In this document: positions 15,669 through 23,728 of the stretch, in pieces
How positions within the stretch are numbered: position 1 is the stretch's first letter
How the letters are laid out: each line of letters starts with the position of its first letter
Source: an uncultured Castellaniella sp.
GTDB taxonomy: Bacteria > Pseudomonadota > Gammaproteobacteria > Burkholderiales > Burkholderiaceae_B
Assembly (NCBI RefSeq): GCF_937988725.1
Contig: NZ_CALKHS010000009.1
Location: forward strand, 434,001-498,000
DNA length: 64,000 nucleotides
Direction: 5' to 3'
The notes under the pieces: generated by a model
The model's input: only the letters and a program-made list of their open reading frames with translations
Told to the model about the DNA's origin: nothing
Database searches by the model: none
Position numbers and translations under genes: made by a program

Positions 15669-16364
15669 ATGCTGTTCGGCATCGAATGGAACACCGCCAA
15701 CGACTGGGTCTTCGCCTGGTCCATCCTGCCCATCCTGCTGCGCGGCCTGGTCGTGACGATCGAAGCCACGCTGCTGGGCTTCGTGGTGGGAGCGGCCCTG
15801 GGCCTGGTCCTGGCCGCGCTCAAGAGCGCCCGCCTGCGCGTGATCGCCTGGCCGGCGCGCCTGCTGACGGAGTTCCTGCGCGACACCCCGCTGCTGGTGC
15901 AGCTGTTCTTCCTGTACTACGTGCTGCCCGAATACGGCCTGGTGCTGCCGGCCTTCCTGACGGGCGCCCTGGCGCTGGGCGTGCAGTACAGCGCCTATAT
16001 GTCGGAAGTCTACCGCGCCGGCCTGGAATCGATCACCCACGGCCAGACCGAAGCCGCCCGCGCCCTGGACATTTCGCCGCTGCGCACCTTCGGCGTCATC
16101 ATCCTGCCGCAGGCCATCCCGCGCATCATTCCGGCCCTGGGCAATTACCTGGTGTCCATCATGAAGGACGTACCCGTCCTGTCCGTGGTGTCCATCCTGG
16201 AAATGCTGAACGTGGCCCGCATCATCGGCGACCGCAGCTTCAACTACATGGTGCCGCTGACCATGGTCGGCGCGCTCTACCTGATCCTCACCCTGATCGC
16301 CTCGGCCGGCGTGCGCTATCTGGACGAACACCTGCCCAAGCGCGGCATTCCCCTGCGCGGGTGA
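15669..16364 (+). CDS. ehuD: Ectoine ABC transporter permease EhuD
   Basis: 231 aa, second permease, homologous to EhuC. It shows VVTIEATLLGFVVGAALGLV, EFLRDTPLLVQLFFLYYVLP, the EAA loop HGQTEAARALDISPLRTFGV, and closing helices. The ATG at 15669 lies 2 bases after the ehuC stop, so the two are translationally coupled. A longer open frame from 15396 overlaps ehuC and is not credible. Confidence 0.87.
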   Translation: MLFGIEWNTANDWVFAWSILPILLRGLVVTIEATLLGFVVGAALGLVLAALKSARLRVIAWPARLLTEFLRDTPLLVQLFFLYYVLPEYGLVLPAFLTGALALGVQYSAYMSEVYRAGLESITHGQTEAARALDISPLRTFGVIILPQAIPRIIPALGNYLVSIMKDVPVLSVVSILEMLNVARIIGDRSFNYMVPLTMVGALYLILTLIASAGVRYLDEHLPKRGIPLRG

Positions 16365-16404
16365 ACGCGCCCGGCCCGCTCCCCACAAGCTTCAGGAGAC
16401 TCTT

Positions 16405-17247
16405 TTGACGAACGCATCCCCTTCCCCCCCCGCAACGGCAAGCGCGGCGCCCGCCGGATCGGCATCCCCGATCATCGTGATGGACAAGGTCGTCAAGCGC
16501 TTCGGCGACGCCATCGTCCTTGACGAACTGGACTTCCAGGTCGCCAAGGGTGAAAAAGTCACCATCATCGGCCCGTCCGGATCCGGAAAATCGACGGTCC
16601 TGCGCATCTTGATGACGCTGGAGAAAATCGACGGCGGCCTCATCCACGTGGCGGGCAAACCGCTATGGCACGAATACCGCGACGACCAGCCCGTGCCCGC
16701 CAGCGAAGCCCACCTGCGCACGATGCGCAAGGAAATGGGCATGGTGTTCCAGCAGTTCAACCTGTTCCCGCACATGACGGTGCTGCGCAACATCACCGAA
16801 TCCCCCATCCACGTGCTGGGCCTGTCGCGCGAGGAAGCCCGCCAGCGGGCCTACGAATACCTGGATCTGGTGGGCATGACCGAGCATGCGGAAAAATTTC
16901 CCAGCCAGCTCTCGGGCGGCCAGCAGCAACGCGTGGCCATCGCCCGGGCCCTGGCGACGCGGCCGAACATCATGCTGTTCGATGAACCGACCTCCGCGCT
17001 GGATCCCGAACTGGTGGGCGAGGTGCTGACCGTGATCCAGCGCCTGACCGAGGAACATGACCTGACCATGCTGCTGGTGACGCACGAAATGGAATTCGCC
17101 CGCCAGATCTCGGACCGCGTCTGCTTCTTCGACAAGGGCGTGGTGGTGGAGGAAGCGCCTCCCGAAGTCATGTTCACGGATCCTCGGGAAGAGCGCACCC
17201 GGGATTTCCTGAAGAACTTCCTGGAAACCCGGCAAGGGGGGAACTGA
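16405..17247 (+). CDS. ehuA: Ectoine ABC transporter ATP-binding protein EhuA
   Basis: 280 aa ABC ATPase. Walker A is GPSGSGKST (56-64), the Q-loop is GMVFQQFNLFPHMTV, the signature is LSGGQQQRVAIARAL, Walker B runs into IMLFDEPTSALDPE, and the switch is LLVTHEM. It starts with TTG at 16405 (AGGAG is well placed upstream), and the first ~24 residues are a low-complexity Ala/Ser/Pro extension before the ABC core. Last gene of ehuBCDA; its stop is 15 bp from the convergent ectD stop. Confidence 0.9.
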   Translation: MTNASPSPPATASAAPAGSASPIIVMDKVVKRFGDAIVLDELDFQVAKGEKVTIIGPSGSGKSTVLRILMTLEKIDGGLIHVAGKPLWHEYRDDQPVPASEAHLRTMRKEMGMVFQQFNLFPHMTVLRNITESPIHVLGLSREEARQRAYEYLDLVGMTEHAEKFPSQLSGGQQQRVAIARALATRPNIMLFDEPTSALDPELVGEVLTVIQRLTEEHDLTMLLVTHEMEFARQISDRVCFFDKGVVVEEAPPEVMFTDPREERTRDFLKNFLETRQGGN

Positions 17248-17262
17248 ACGCTCCCGCCCTTC

Positions 17263-18168
17263 TTAAGCGGCCACCGCCAGAGGCTCCAGCGCCGCAGCGC
17301 TGCGGCGGGCCGCGATGTGTTCGGGCCGGGGATCCATGCCGTGAAACGGCGCCACCAGCCGGTTGTCCACGCTGTTGTAGACCATGAACACATTGCTGCG
17401 CGGCCAGGGCGACAGATTGCCGCCGGAGCCATGCAGCGTATTGCAATCGAAGAACACCACCGAACCCGCCGGCGCGGTGACCGCGCGCAGGCCGCCCTGC
17501 TCGGCCAGCAGGCGCAGGCTGACCGGATCGGGCACGCCGACTTCCTGGCGGCGCAGCGACTTCTTGTAGTTGTCCTCGGGGGTTTCCCCCACGCAGGCCA
17601 CGAACTGCCGGTGCGATCCCGGAATCAGCATCAGAGGCCCGTTGAACGGCGTGTTGTCCGTCAGCAGCACGGAACAACTGAGCGCCCGCATGGCCGGCAT
17701 GCCGTCTTCCACGTGCCAGGTCTCGAAATCCGAATGCCAGTAGAACTCCTTGCCGTCCAGCGCGGGTTTCATATTGACCCGCGACTGATGGATGTAGACC
17801 TCGGACCCCAGGATCTGGCGGGCCACATCCAGCAGGCGCGGATCGCGGGGCAGATCGGCCAGGCGCCTGCCCAGCTCATGCACCCGGAAGATCGACCGCA
17901 GGGCGTCGCCGCCCGGTTCGCGGATGACCTCCTCGCCCTCGCGCACGGCGGGATCGTGCTCCAGCGCGACGGCTTCCTCGCGCAGGGCGCCGACCTCGGA
18001 CGCATCGAATACGTCGGGCAGGATCAGAAAGCCGTCCTGCTCATACGCTTGCAATTGTTCCTGCTCCAGCGCCCGGGCATAGCGGCCGCCTTCGTAGATG
18101 ACGGGATCGCACCGCGCAATCAGCGCCGCGTCGCGGCCGGTGCGGGACACATAACAATCCTTCATCAT
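17263..18168 (-). CDS. ectD: Ectoine hydroxylase
   Basis: 301 aa Fe(II)/2-oxoglutarate dioxygenase that converts ectoine to 5-hydroxyectoine. The EctD signature is FYWHSDFETWHVEDGMPAMR, which provides the iron-binding His and Asp; the second iron His is in NTLHGSGGNLSPWPRSN, and the arginine of that segment should hold 2-oxoglutarate. MKPALDGKEF also matches. A strong AAGGAGGT precedes tandem ATGs; the first (18168) is used, the second is at 18165. It follows ectC after 64 bp containing a strong hairpin, which may set its expression apart. Confidence 0.95.
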   Translation of the reverse strand: MMKDCYVSRTGRDAALIARCDPVIYEGGRYARALEQEQLQAYEQDGFLILPDVFDASEVGALREEAVALEHDPAVREGEEVIREPGGDALRSIFRVHELGRRLADLPRDPRLLDVARQILGSEVYIHQSRVNMKPALDGKEFYWHSDFETWHVEDGMPAMRALSCSVLLTDNTPFNGPLMLIPGSHRQFVACVGETPEDNYKKSLRRQEVGVPDPVSLRLLAEQGGLRAVTAPAGSVVFFDCNTLHGSGGNLSPWPRSNVFMVYNSVDNRLVAPFHGMDPRPEHIAARRSAAALEPLAVAA

Positions 18169-18195
18169 AGATACCTCCTTCACAAATTCGTCAGG

Positions 18196-18225
18196 CACAG
18201 AGCCGTCCGCAGGGACGGCTCTGTG
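18196..18225 (-). promoter_or_regulatory. Perfect 13-bp-stem hairpin between ectC and ectD
   Basis: CACAGAGCCGTCC, a 4-nt loop, then its exact complement. No U-run follows, so it is unlikely to be a full terminator. It more probably acts as an RNA-stabilising or processing element, or a partial block, between ectABC and ectD. The ectD ribosome-binding site lies just downstream. Confidence 0.6.
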
Positions 18226-18232
18226 TCCGGAC

Positions 18233-18625
18233 TCATCCCGCGGCTTCCAGCGGGTAGACGCCCGAGGCGTCATGCACCTCGCGCCCCGTCAGGGGCGGAT
18301 TGAAGACGCAGATCACGCGCAGCGGCTCGACGCCGCCGCGCAGCCAGTGCTCGTCGTGCTGGTCCAGGGCATACACCACCCCCGGCCCCAGGGCATACTT
18401 CCGGCCGTCGGCGATGGTTTCGATTTCACCGTCGCCCTCGATGCACCACACGGCTTCCAGGTGATTCTGGTAATGGATGTGGGTTTCGGTCCCAGGGAAG
18501 ATGATCGTCTCGTGAAAGGAAAACCCCATCCTGTCGTCGGCCAGCAGCACGCGACGGCTGGTCCAGTTGTCGGTGACGATCTCCTGGTCGGTGCCGAGCA
18601 CCTCGTTGACATGGCGCACGATCAT
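18233..18625 (-). CDS. ectC: L-ectoine synthase
   Basis: 130 aa cupin that cyclises N-gamma-acetyl-diaminobutyrate to ectoine. Family features: MIVRHVNEVLGTDQEI start, GFSFHETIIFPGTETHIHYQ (metal-site region), HLEAVWCIEGDGEIE and YALDQHDEHWLRGG. Usual length. It overlaps ectB by 4 bases (ATGA at 18622-18625), so translation is coupled. Confidence 0.97.
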   Translation of the reverse strand: MIVRHVNEVLGTDQEIVTDNWTSRRVLLADDRMGFSFHETIIFPGTETHIHYQNHLEAVWCIEGDGEIETIADGRKYALGPGVVYALDQHDEHWLRGGVEPLRVICVFNPPLTGREVHDASGVYPLEAAG

Positions 18626-19929
18626 GAGCGGCCTCCCGCGACTTTCAGCACGCGAGGCCGCTTGCCCAGCGAGGCCAGGACTTCATTGGCGCTGCGCTCG
18701 ATCACCTCCAGCCCCTGCTCCAGTTGCTCATACGGAATCGTCAAGGCCGGCAGGACCTTCAGCACCTCGTCATGCGCGCCGGACGTCTCGATGACCACGC
18801 CCTGCTCGAAGGCGCGATGCGCGATCCGGTTGGCCAGGTCGTCGCCCACGGGCGTCACCAGACCCTGGATCAGGCCGCGGCCGCGCACGCCCAGGCCGGC
18901 TCCCCGGCAGCTGTGCGCCAGGTTCTCCAGCCAGTCGCGCACCAGGCGTTCCTTGGCGGCGATGCTTTCCGACAGGGCGGCATCCGACCAATAGGTTTCC
19001 ATGGCCTGGGCCGCCGTGACGAAGGCCAGATTGTTGCCCCGGAACGTGCCGCTGTGGGCGCCCGGTTCCCAGATGTCCAGCTCCGGCTTGAACAACACCA
19101 GCGACATGGGCAGTCCGAAGCCGGACAGGGATTTCGACAGCGTGACGATGTCGGGCGAGATGCCGGCCGTCTCGAAGCTGAAGAAATTGCCCGTCCGCCC
19201 GCAGCCCACCTGGATGTCGTCGACGATCAGCAGCATGTCGTGCCGCCGGCACAGGCGCTCCAGATCCCGCAGCCAGTGCTGGGATGCGACGTTGACGCCG
19301 CCTTCCCCCTGGACAGTTTCCACGATCACCGCGGCGGGCTGGTCCAGACCGCTGCTGGGGTCGTCGAGCATGCGCTCCAGATACGCCATGGTGTTGACGT
19401 CCGGCCCGAAATAGCCGTCGAAGGGCATGAAACTGGTGTTGCCCAGGGCCATGCCCGCCGCCTTGCGGAATTTCTGGTTGGCCGTGGCCGCCAGGGACCC
19501 GCCCGAGACGCCATGAAAGCCGTGGGTGAAGGAAATGATGTTCTGTCGCCCCTTGACCTGGCGCGCCAGCTTCAAGGCGGCCTCGACCGCGTTGGTGCCG
19601 GTCGGACCGGTGAACTGCAGGGTGTATTCCAGGCCGCGCGGCTTGAGAATCAGCCGGTCCATGGTCTGCAGAAAGTACTTCTTCGCGCTGGTGGCCATGT
19701 CCAGGCCGTGCACCACGCCATCGGACGACAGATAATCCACCATCCGCTCGCGCAGGGCAGGATTGTTGTGACCGTAGTTCAGCGTGCCCGCGCCACTGAA
19801 GAAATCGATATAGCGCTGTCCCGCCTCATCGAAGAGCTCGGACCCCCGCGCCTTGGCGAAAATCACCGGAAACGACCGGATGTAGCCTCGGACTTCCGAC
19901 TCCATCCGGTCAAAAATTTTCAAATCCAT
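18622..19929 (-). CDS. ectB: Diaminobutyrate--2-oxoglutarate transaminase
   Basis: 435 aa PLP enzyme (class III aminotransferase) making L-2,4-diaminobutyrate from aspartate semialdehyde. It shows FFSGAGTLNYGHNNP, QFTGPTGTNAVEAALKLAR, FTHGFHGVSGGSL, and the PLP-binding VDDIQVGCGRTG followed by the Schiff-base lysine in DIVTLSKSLSGFG. Third gene of ectR-ectA-ectB-ectC, 39 bp after ectA. No dedicated aspartokinase gene is present in the cluster. Confidence 0.97.
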   Translation of the reverse strand: MDLKIFDRMESEVRGYIRSFPVIFAKARGSELFDEAGQRYIDFFSGAGTLNYGHNNPALRERMVDYLSSDGVVHGLDMATSAKKYFLQTMDRLILKPRGLEYTLQFTGPTGTNAVEAALKLARQVKGRQNIISFTHGFHGVSGGSLAATANQKFRKAAGMALGNTSFMPFDGYFGPDVNTMAYLERMLDDPSSGLDQPAAVIVETVQGEGGVNVASQHWLRDLERLCRRHDMLLIVDDIQVGCGRTGNFFSFETAGISPDIVTLSKSLSGFGLPMSLVLFKPELDIWEPGAHSGTFRGNNLAFVTAAQAMETYWSDAALSESIAAKERLVRDWLENLAHSCRGAGLGVRGRGLIQGLVTPVGDDLANRIAHRAFEQGVVIETSGAHDEVLKVLPALTIPYEQLEQGLEVIERSANEVLASLGKRPRVLKVAGGRS

Positions 19930-19968
19930 GGGTTCCTCCTTGTTGACGTTCGAATAGACGACAGCAAC

Positions 19969-20496
19969 TCAGTTCACTGCCGACAAGGAAAGCGGGCCGA
20001 TGCGCAGGAGCGGTTCCGCCTCGTGCGCGCCGGCCCCGAAAAGCGCCGATTCAAACAGCGCCGACTCTTGCACGGGGGCGTCCATCTGGTCCGCCAGGCG
20101 GGCGAACAGCCTCCGGGACGCCTGATTGCCAGGCCCCACGGTGGTTTCCACCCAACGGACCGGGCGTGCGCCGAGACGCTGCAGCAACTGCCGCAGCATC
20201 CGCAGCCCCAGGCCCAGGCCCCGCGCGCGAAGATCCACAGCCACCTGCCAGACGAACAGCACGTCGTCACGCCCGGGCGGCGAATACGCCGACACCATGC
20301 CCAGGACGCCACGGTCGTCCTCGGCCACGATGCAGGTTCGGGAAAAATGTTCCGTCAGCAGCAGATAGAGATAGACGGAATTCAGATCGAGCGGCGGACA
20401 CCGCGCCACCAGAGCATGCAAGGCCGGCCCATCGGCCCTGCAGGGCGGGCGCAGCCGGATCGGCGGCGCCCCGCGTGGGTCGGACTCCCGAGTCAA
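19969..20496 (-). CDS. ectA: L-2,4-diaminobutyric acid acetyltransferase
   Basis: 175 aa GNAT acetyltransferase forming N-gamma-acetyl-diaminobutyrate. Characteristic segments are LDLNSVYLYLLLTEHFSRT, GMVSAYSPPGRDDVLFVWQV and the acetyl-CoA loop RARGLGLGLRML, then VETTVGPGNQASRRLF. The ATG overlaps the ectR stop by 4 bases (20493-20496), so regulator and first enzyme are translationally coupled. Confidence 0.95.
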   Translation of the reverse strand: MTRESDPRGAPPIRLRPPCRADGPALHALVARCPPLDLNSVYLYLLLTEHFSRTCIVAEDDRGVLGMVSAYSPPGRDDVLFVWQVAVDLRARGLGLGLRMLRQLLQRLGARPVRWVETTVGPGNQASRRLFARLADQMDAPVQESALFESALFGAGAHEAEPLLRIGPLSLSAVN

Positions 20497-21029
20497 ACCA
20501 CCAACCCGGATTCGGGCGCCACCCCGGTGATCGGCACATCCAGCATGGGCGACTGCGGATCGGCGCCGGGCGGGAGCCCCGTGCCGGATTCAATCAGATC
20601 GACGACGCGTTCCAGCGACAGCGTGATGGTGGCCTGCTCGAGTTCCGGCAAGGCCTTGAGCGAGTCGGCCAGCTTCTGCTGCAGCGGCGAGGGCGTGTCG
20701 TGGGCCAGCTGCCGCCCGGCGTCGGTGGCGCTGACAAAGACGATGCGGCGGTCGGCCCGCCCGCGTTCACGAACGATCAGACCTTTGTCTTCCAGTCGAT
20801 CCAGGATGCCGACCACGGTGCTGGCGCTGACGTGGACCTCGCGGCTGATGGCCGTGGCGGTCATCGGCCCCCTGTCGATCACGGTGCGCAGGCAAATGAG
20901 CTGGGGGCCTGTGATGTGGCTGCAGGCCGACAGCTGCCGGGAATGCAGGGCGACGGCGCGGGTGATCCGGCGCAGAGCCCGCAAGATACGCAGGTCGTAA
21001 GCCTGCTGCGCATCCATTTGTGTATCCAT
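20493..21029 (-). CDS. ectR: MarR-family regulator of ectoine genes
   Basis: 178 aa. The winged helix is clear: HITGPQLICLRTVIDRGPMT, TAISREVHVSASTVVGILDR (recognition helix), LEDKGLIVRERGRADRRI (wing) and VSATDAGRQL. EctR repressors of this family precede ectABC in other bacteria. The start at 21029 (MDTQMDAQQAYDLRIL) is chosen because the predicted transcription start (~21060) rules out the longer frame from 21128; a second ATG at 21017 is possible. Coupled to ectA. A palindrome over its own promoter suggests autorepression. Confidence 0.88.
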   Translation of the reverse strand: MDTQMDAQQAYDLRILRALRRITRAVALHSRQLSACSHITGPQLICLRTVIDRGPMTATAISREVHVSASTVVGILDRLEDKGLIVRERGRADRRIVFVSATDAGRQLAHDTPSPLQQKLADSLKALPELEQATITLSLERVVDLIESGTGLPPGADPQSPMLDVPITGVAPESGLVV

Positions 21030-21054
21030 GACGATTCGAGATCCTGATAAATTA

Positions 21055-21095
21055 ATTTCAGTTGAAATGATAAGGCCATGAATCATATCGGTCAA
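21055..21095 (-). promoter_or_regulatory. ectR-ectABCD promoter with overlapping operator
   Basis: TTGACC (21095-21090), a 17-bp spacer and TATCAT (21072-21067) on the minus strand. The perfect inverted repeat ATTTCAACTGAAAT (21068-21055; 6-bp arms, 2-bp spacer; 7 of 8 when extended) overlaps the end of the -10 and the predicted start site. This arrangement suits repression by EctR. Confidence 0.65.
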
Positions 21096-21178
21096 GAAAC
21101 TTCCGCTCGCCGGTCGCCGCTGCCGCAAGTCCGCCCGCGCAGCACGCCACGGACGACCGATCGCGGCCGTCCATACGG

Positions 21179-21214
21179 AACGGGCCCCCGCAGCGCTGCT
21201 GGCGGGGGCCCGTT
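21179..21214 (-). terminator. Strong hairpin after nirK
   Basis: AACGGGCCCCCGC pairs with GCGGGGGCCCGTT (13 bp, 10-nt loop) just beyond the nirK stop. It is very GC-rich with no U-run, so it may end transcription inefficiently or stabilise the 3' end. It separates nirK from the ectR promoter. Confidence 0.5.
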
Positions 21215-21241
21215 CACGGCCGGGAAGATCGGGACAGGCGG

Positions 21242-22696
21242 TCAGTGCCCGGAATTCGGGTCGATGGCCTCGTCGCTGTGGAAGATCGTGTCATCCGCCT
21301 TGCCTTTCACGGTCAGGAAGCCGGCCACGCCTTTTTCCACCCGGGACAGGGCATGATCGACCAGCAGGTAGCGACCCGGATAATCGGTCTTGAATTCCAC
21401 CATGGTGGCGCCGCCGGGCGGCACCAGCGTGGTCTGCACGTCGGTCAGCGGCTTGCTGGTCAGGGAGGCCTGGTCATAGACCTTGTCGAAGACTTCGCCG
21501 ATGACGTGGAAGCTGGACGTCAGGTTCGGCCCCCCCACCCCGAAGAAGATGCGCACTGTATCGCCCACGTTGGAGGTCATGTGATAGATCTTGGTCAGCG
21601 AATCCATGGAGCCGTTGAACATCACGTGTTCGGGGTTCTCCGCCAGCAGTTTTTCCAGCGAGAACTCCTGCAGGCCGCTGGCTCCGTGCGTCTGGGCCGT
21701 ATAGAGTTCGCCCTGCATGACGTAGAACTCGTGATCGACCTTGGACAAGCCGCCTTCCGGCTCGACCAGGATCATGCCATACATGCCGTTGGTGATGTGC
21801 TGGGCCACCATGGGCGTGGCGCAGTGGTAGACGAACAGCCCCACGTGGTTGGCCTTGAAGGTGAAGGACTTCGTCTGCCCCGGCGGCACCTGGGTGACGG
21901 CCGCGCCGCCGCCCGGCCCCGTCACCGCGTGCAGGTCGATCGAATGGATGTGGGTGCTGTCCTTGGCGTTGGTGATGTTCATCGTCACCGTGTCGCCGAC
22001 CCGCACGCGCACGAAGGGACCGGGGACCTTGTTGTTGAAGGTCCAGAAACGATAGGTGCTGCTGTCGCCCAGGCGCCCTTCGACTTCCGTGGTCAGCAGG
22101 TCGACCGTGACCTTCTGGGGCCCGCGCTTACCCACCGGGGTGCCGACCTGGCTGGGATCATGCGCGATCTGCGGAGCCTGGGTGACGACCTCGTCGGACG
22201 GCTCGCCCACGACGATCTTGCCCACCATGCCGGCCGCCTTGTGACCCGGCAAGGTGCACAGGTATTCGAAGGTGCCGTTCTTCGTCGCCCGGAACACGAT
22301 GGCGGTAGCGGCGTTCTTGCCGGAAATCTGGTCCGAATGCGCCCCGAATTCGGGCACCGCGACGTCGTGCGTGGCCCCGTCGCCGTTGACCAGATTGATC
22401 TGCACCACGGCGCCTTCGGGCACCTTCAGGTCCGGGTTGACCTGGCCCTCCATGTCGCCCCGCGCGCCGATGAAGACCAGCTTGCCCTCGGCGATCGAAG
22501 TGCGCAGCGTGAAGGTGACGTCTGGCTTGTACGTGACGTCCCGGCTGCCGGGCGCCGCGGCGCTCTGGCCGCCGGGCGCTGCGGCGGTGTGCTGGCCGCC
22601 ATGCGCGGCGGCGTCGTGTTGCGCCCAGGCCGGGCCGAATGCCAGCCCCGCCGCGAGCAGCAGCGCACCGGTCAGCAGATGTCGGATCGATGACAT
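21242..22696 (-). CDS. nirK: Copper nitrite reductase with an extra N-terminal cupredoxin domain
   Basis: 484 aa. Periplasmic; reduces nitrite to nitric oxide. A signal peptide (MSSIRHLLTGALLLAAGLAF, ending AWA) is followed by a Gly/Ala/His-rich linker. Residues ~50-165 form a cupredoxin with apparent type-1 copper ligands (THDVAVP His; YLCTLPGHKAAGM Cys, His, Met). Two NirK domains follow: STHIHSIDLHAV, FVYHCATPMVAQHITNGMYG (type-1 ligands and a type-2 His) and the last type-2 His in SSFHVIGEVFD. Common NirK is 340-380 aa, so this is the three-domain form. The start at 22696 follows GGGGGAA. No accessory nir gene adjoins. Confidence 0.93.
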   Translation of the reverse strand: MSSIRHLLTGALLLAAGLAFGPAWAQHDAAAHGGQHTAAAPGGQSAAAPGSRDVTYKPDVTFTLRTSIAEGKLVFIGARGDMEGQVNPDLKVPEGAVVQINLVNGDGATHDVAVPEFGAHSDQISGKNAATAIVFRATKNGTFEYLCTLPGHKAAGMVGKIVVGEPSDEVVTQAPQIAHDPSQVGTPVGKRGPQKVTVDLLTTEVEGRLGDSSTYRFWTFNNKVPGPFVRVRVGDTVTMNITNAKDSTHIHSIDLHAVTGPGGGAAVTQVPPGQTKSFTFKANHVGLFVYHCATPMVAQHITNGMYGMILVEPEGGLSKVDHEFYVMQGELYTAQTHGASGLQEFSLEKLLAENPEHVMFNGSMDSLTKIYHMTSNVGDTVRIFFGVGGPNLTSSFHVIGEVFDKVYDQASLTSKPLTDVQTTLVPPGGATMVEFKTDYPGRYLLVDHALSRVEKGVAGFLTVKGKADDTIFHSDEAIDPNSGH

Positions 22697-22906
22697 GGTT
22701 CCCCCGAATGTTGTTTGAAGCCGAAATATTTGCCTTCTCGACAGTGGAAGCATCACCGTCAATGCCTCTACTGTACCGTTCTTCGGCGCCATTCTGAACC
22801 CGGGGCCGGGCGGAAAGCCGACAAATCGCAAGACATCCCCGGAGAATCCGGCAAAACAATGCTGCAAACCCCAATTATCCCGGCAGAGAACTTATAATCC
22901 TCTTCA

Positions 22907-23725
22907 ATGTGTGGGGGCTTTCCTCCCGCACCGCTTTTTACGGGTTTCATTTTGCTGGCTGATCCCTCCTCTTCCGGACCGACTTCCAGGACCTCCACGC
23001 TCCGGCGCGTCCCGGTTGCCCCCGATTCGACCCGGTGCTCCACCTGCATGCTGAACGCCATCTGCCTGCCTCTGGGCATGGCGCGTCAGGACGTCGCCAA
23101 GATGGATGAACTCATCAAGGAACGCATCCGCCTGCCCAAGGGCGGCGCCCTGTACCGCCAGGGCGACGCCGCCGAGGCCATCTACGGGCTGCGTTCCGGT
23201 TCGATCAAGACCCAGATCGAAGACGCGGGCGGCCAGGTCCAGATCACCGGCTTCCTGCTGCCGGGGGAAATCCTGGGCATGGACGGGCTGATGAACGCCC
23301 AGCAGGTCTCGCACGCCATCGCATTGGAAGACACGGAAGTCTGCATCATCCGCCTGGACGAGATGGACAAGCTCGCCCCCCAGCTGCCGACGCTGAACCT
23401 GCAGCTGCGCCGCCTGATGAGCAAGGAAATCAGCCGCTCGCACCAGCAGCTCCTGGCCCTGGGCAGCCTGCGCTCGGAACAGCGCCTGGCGGCCTTCCTG
23501 CTGAACCTGTCGCAGCGCCTGCAGATCCTGGGGTATTCGCCCTACGAATTCATCCTGCGCATGAGCCGCGAGGAAATCGGCAATTTCCTGGGCCTGACCC
23601 TGGAAACCGTCAGCCGGCTGTTTTCCCGCTTCGCCCGCGAGGGCCTGATCCGCGTGCAGCAGCGCGAGGTCCATCTCCTGGACATCGCGGGCCTGCAGGA
23701 ACTGTCGGGCGCGGACTGCGGCTGA
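22907..23725 (+). CDS. fnr: FNR-type oxygen-sensing transcription regulator
   Basis: 272 aa. The [4Fe-4S] cysteines of FNR are present: CSTCMLNAIC (44, 47, 53) plus a distal one in TEVCIIRL (~146). The CRP-like sensor domain has LPKGGALYRQGDAAEAIYGL and GFLLPGEILGMDGL. The HTH is MSREEIGNFLGLTLETVSRL then FSRFAREGLI, with the ETVSR recognition helix expected to read TTGAT-N4-ATCAA. The N-terminal ~40 residues are longer than usual and unlike FNR, so the true start may lie later; a TATAAT at 22893-22898 would put transcription almost at the ATG. It faces the fixH-linked gene tail to tail (3 bp). Confidence 0.92.
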   Translation: MCGGFPPAPLFTGFILLADPSSSGPTSRTSTLRRVPVAPDSTRCSTCMLNAICLPLGMARQDVAKMDELIKERIRLPKGGALYRQGDAAEAIYGLRSGSIKTQIEDAGGQVQITGFLLPGEILGMDGLMNAQQVSHAIALEDTEVCIIRLDEMDKLAPQLPTLNLQLRRLMSKEISRSHQQLLALGSLRSEQRLAAFLLNLSQRLQILGYSPYEFILRMSREEIGNFLGLTLETVSRLFSRFAREGLIRVQQREVHLLDIAGLQELSGADCG

Positions 23726-23728
23726 CGA

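Noticed and set aside
22768..22783. A degenerate FNR/NnrR-like site upstream of nirK
   Set aside because: Only one half-site resembles the consensus; not enough to claim regulation of nirK by FNR or a relative.
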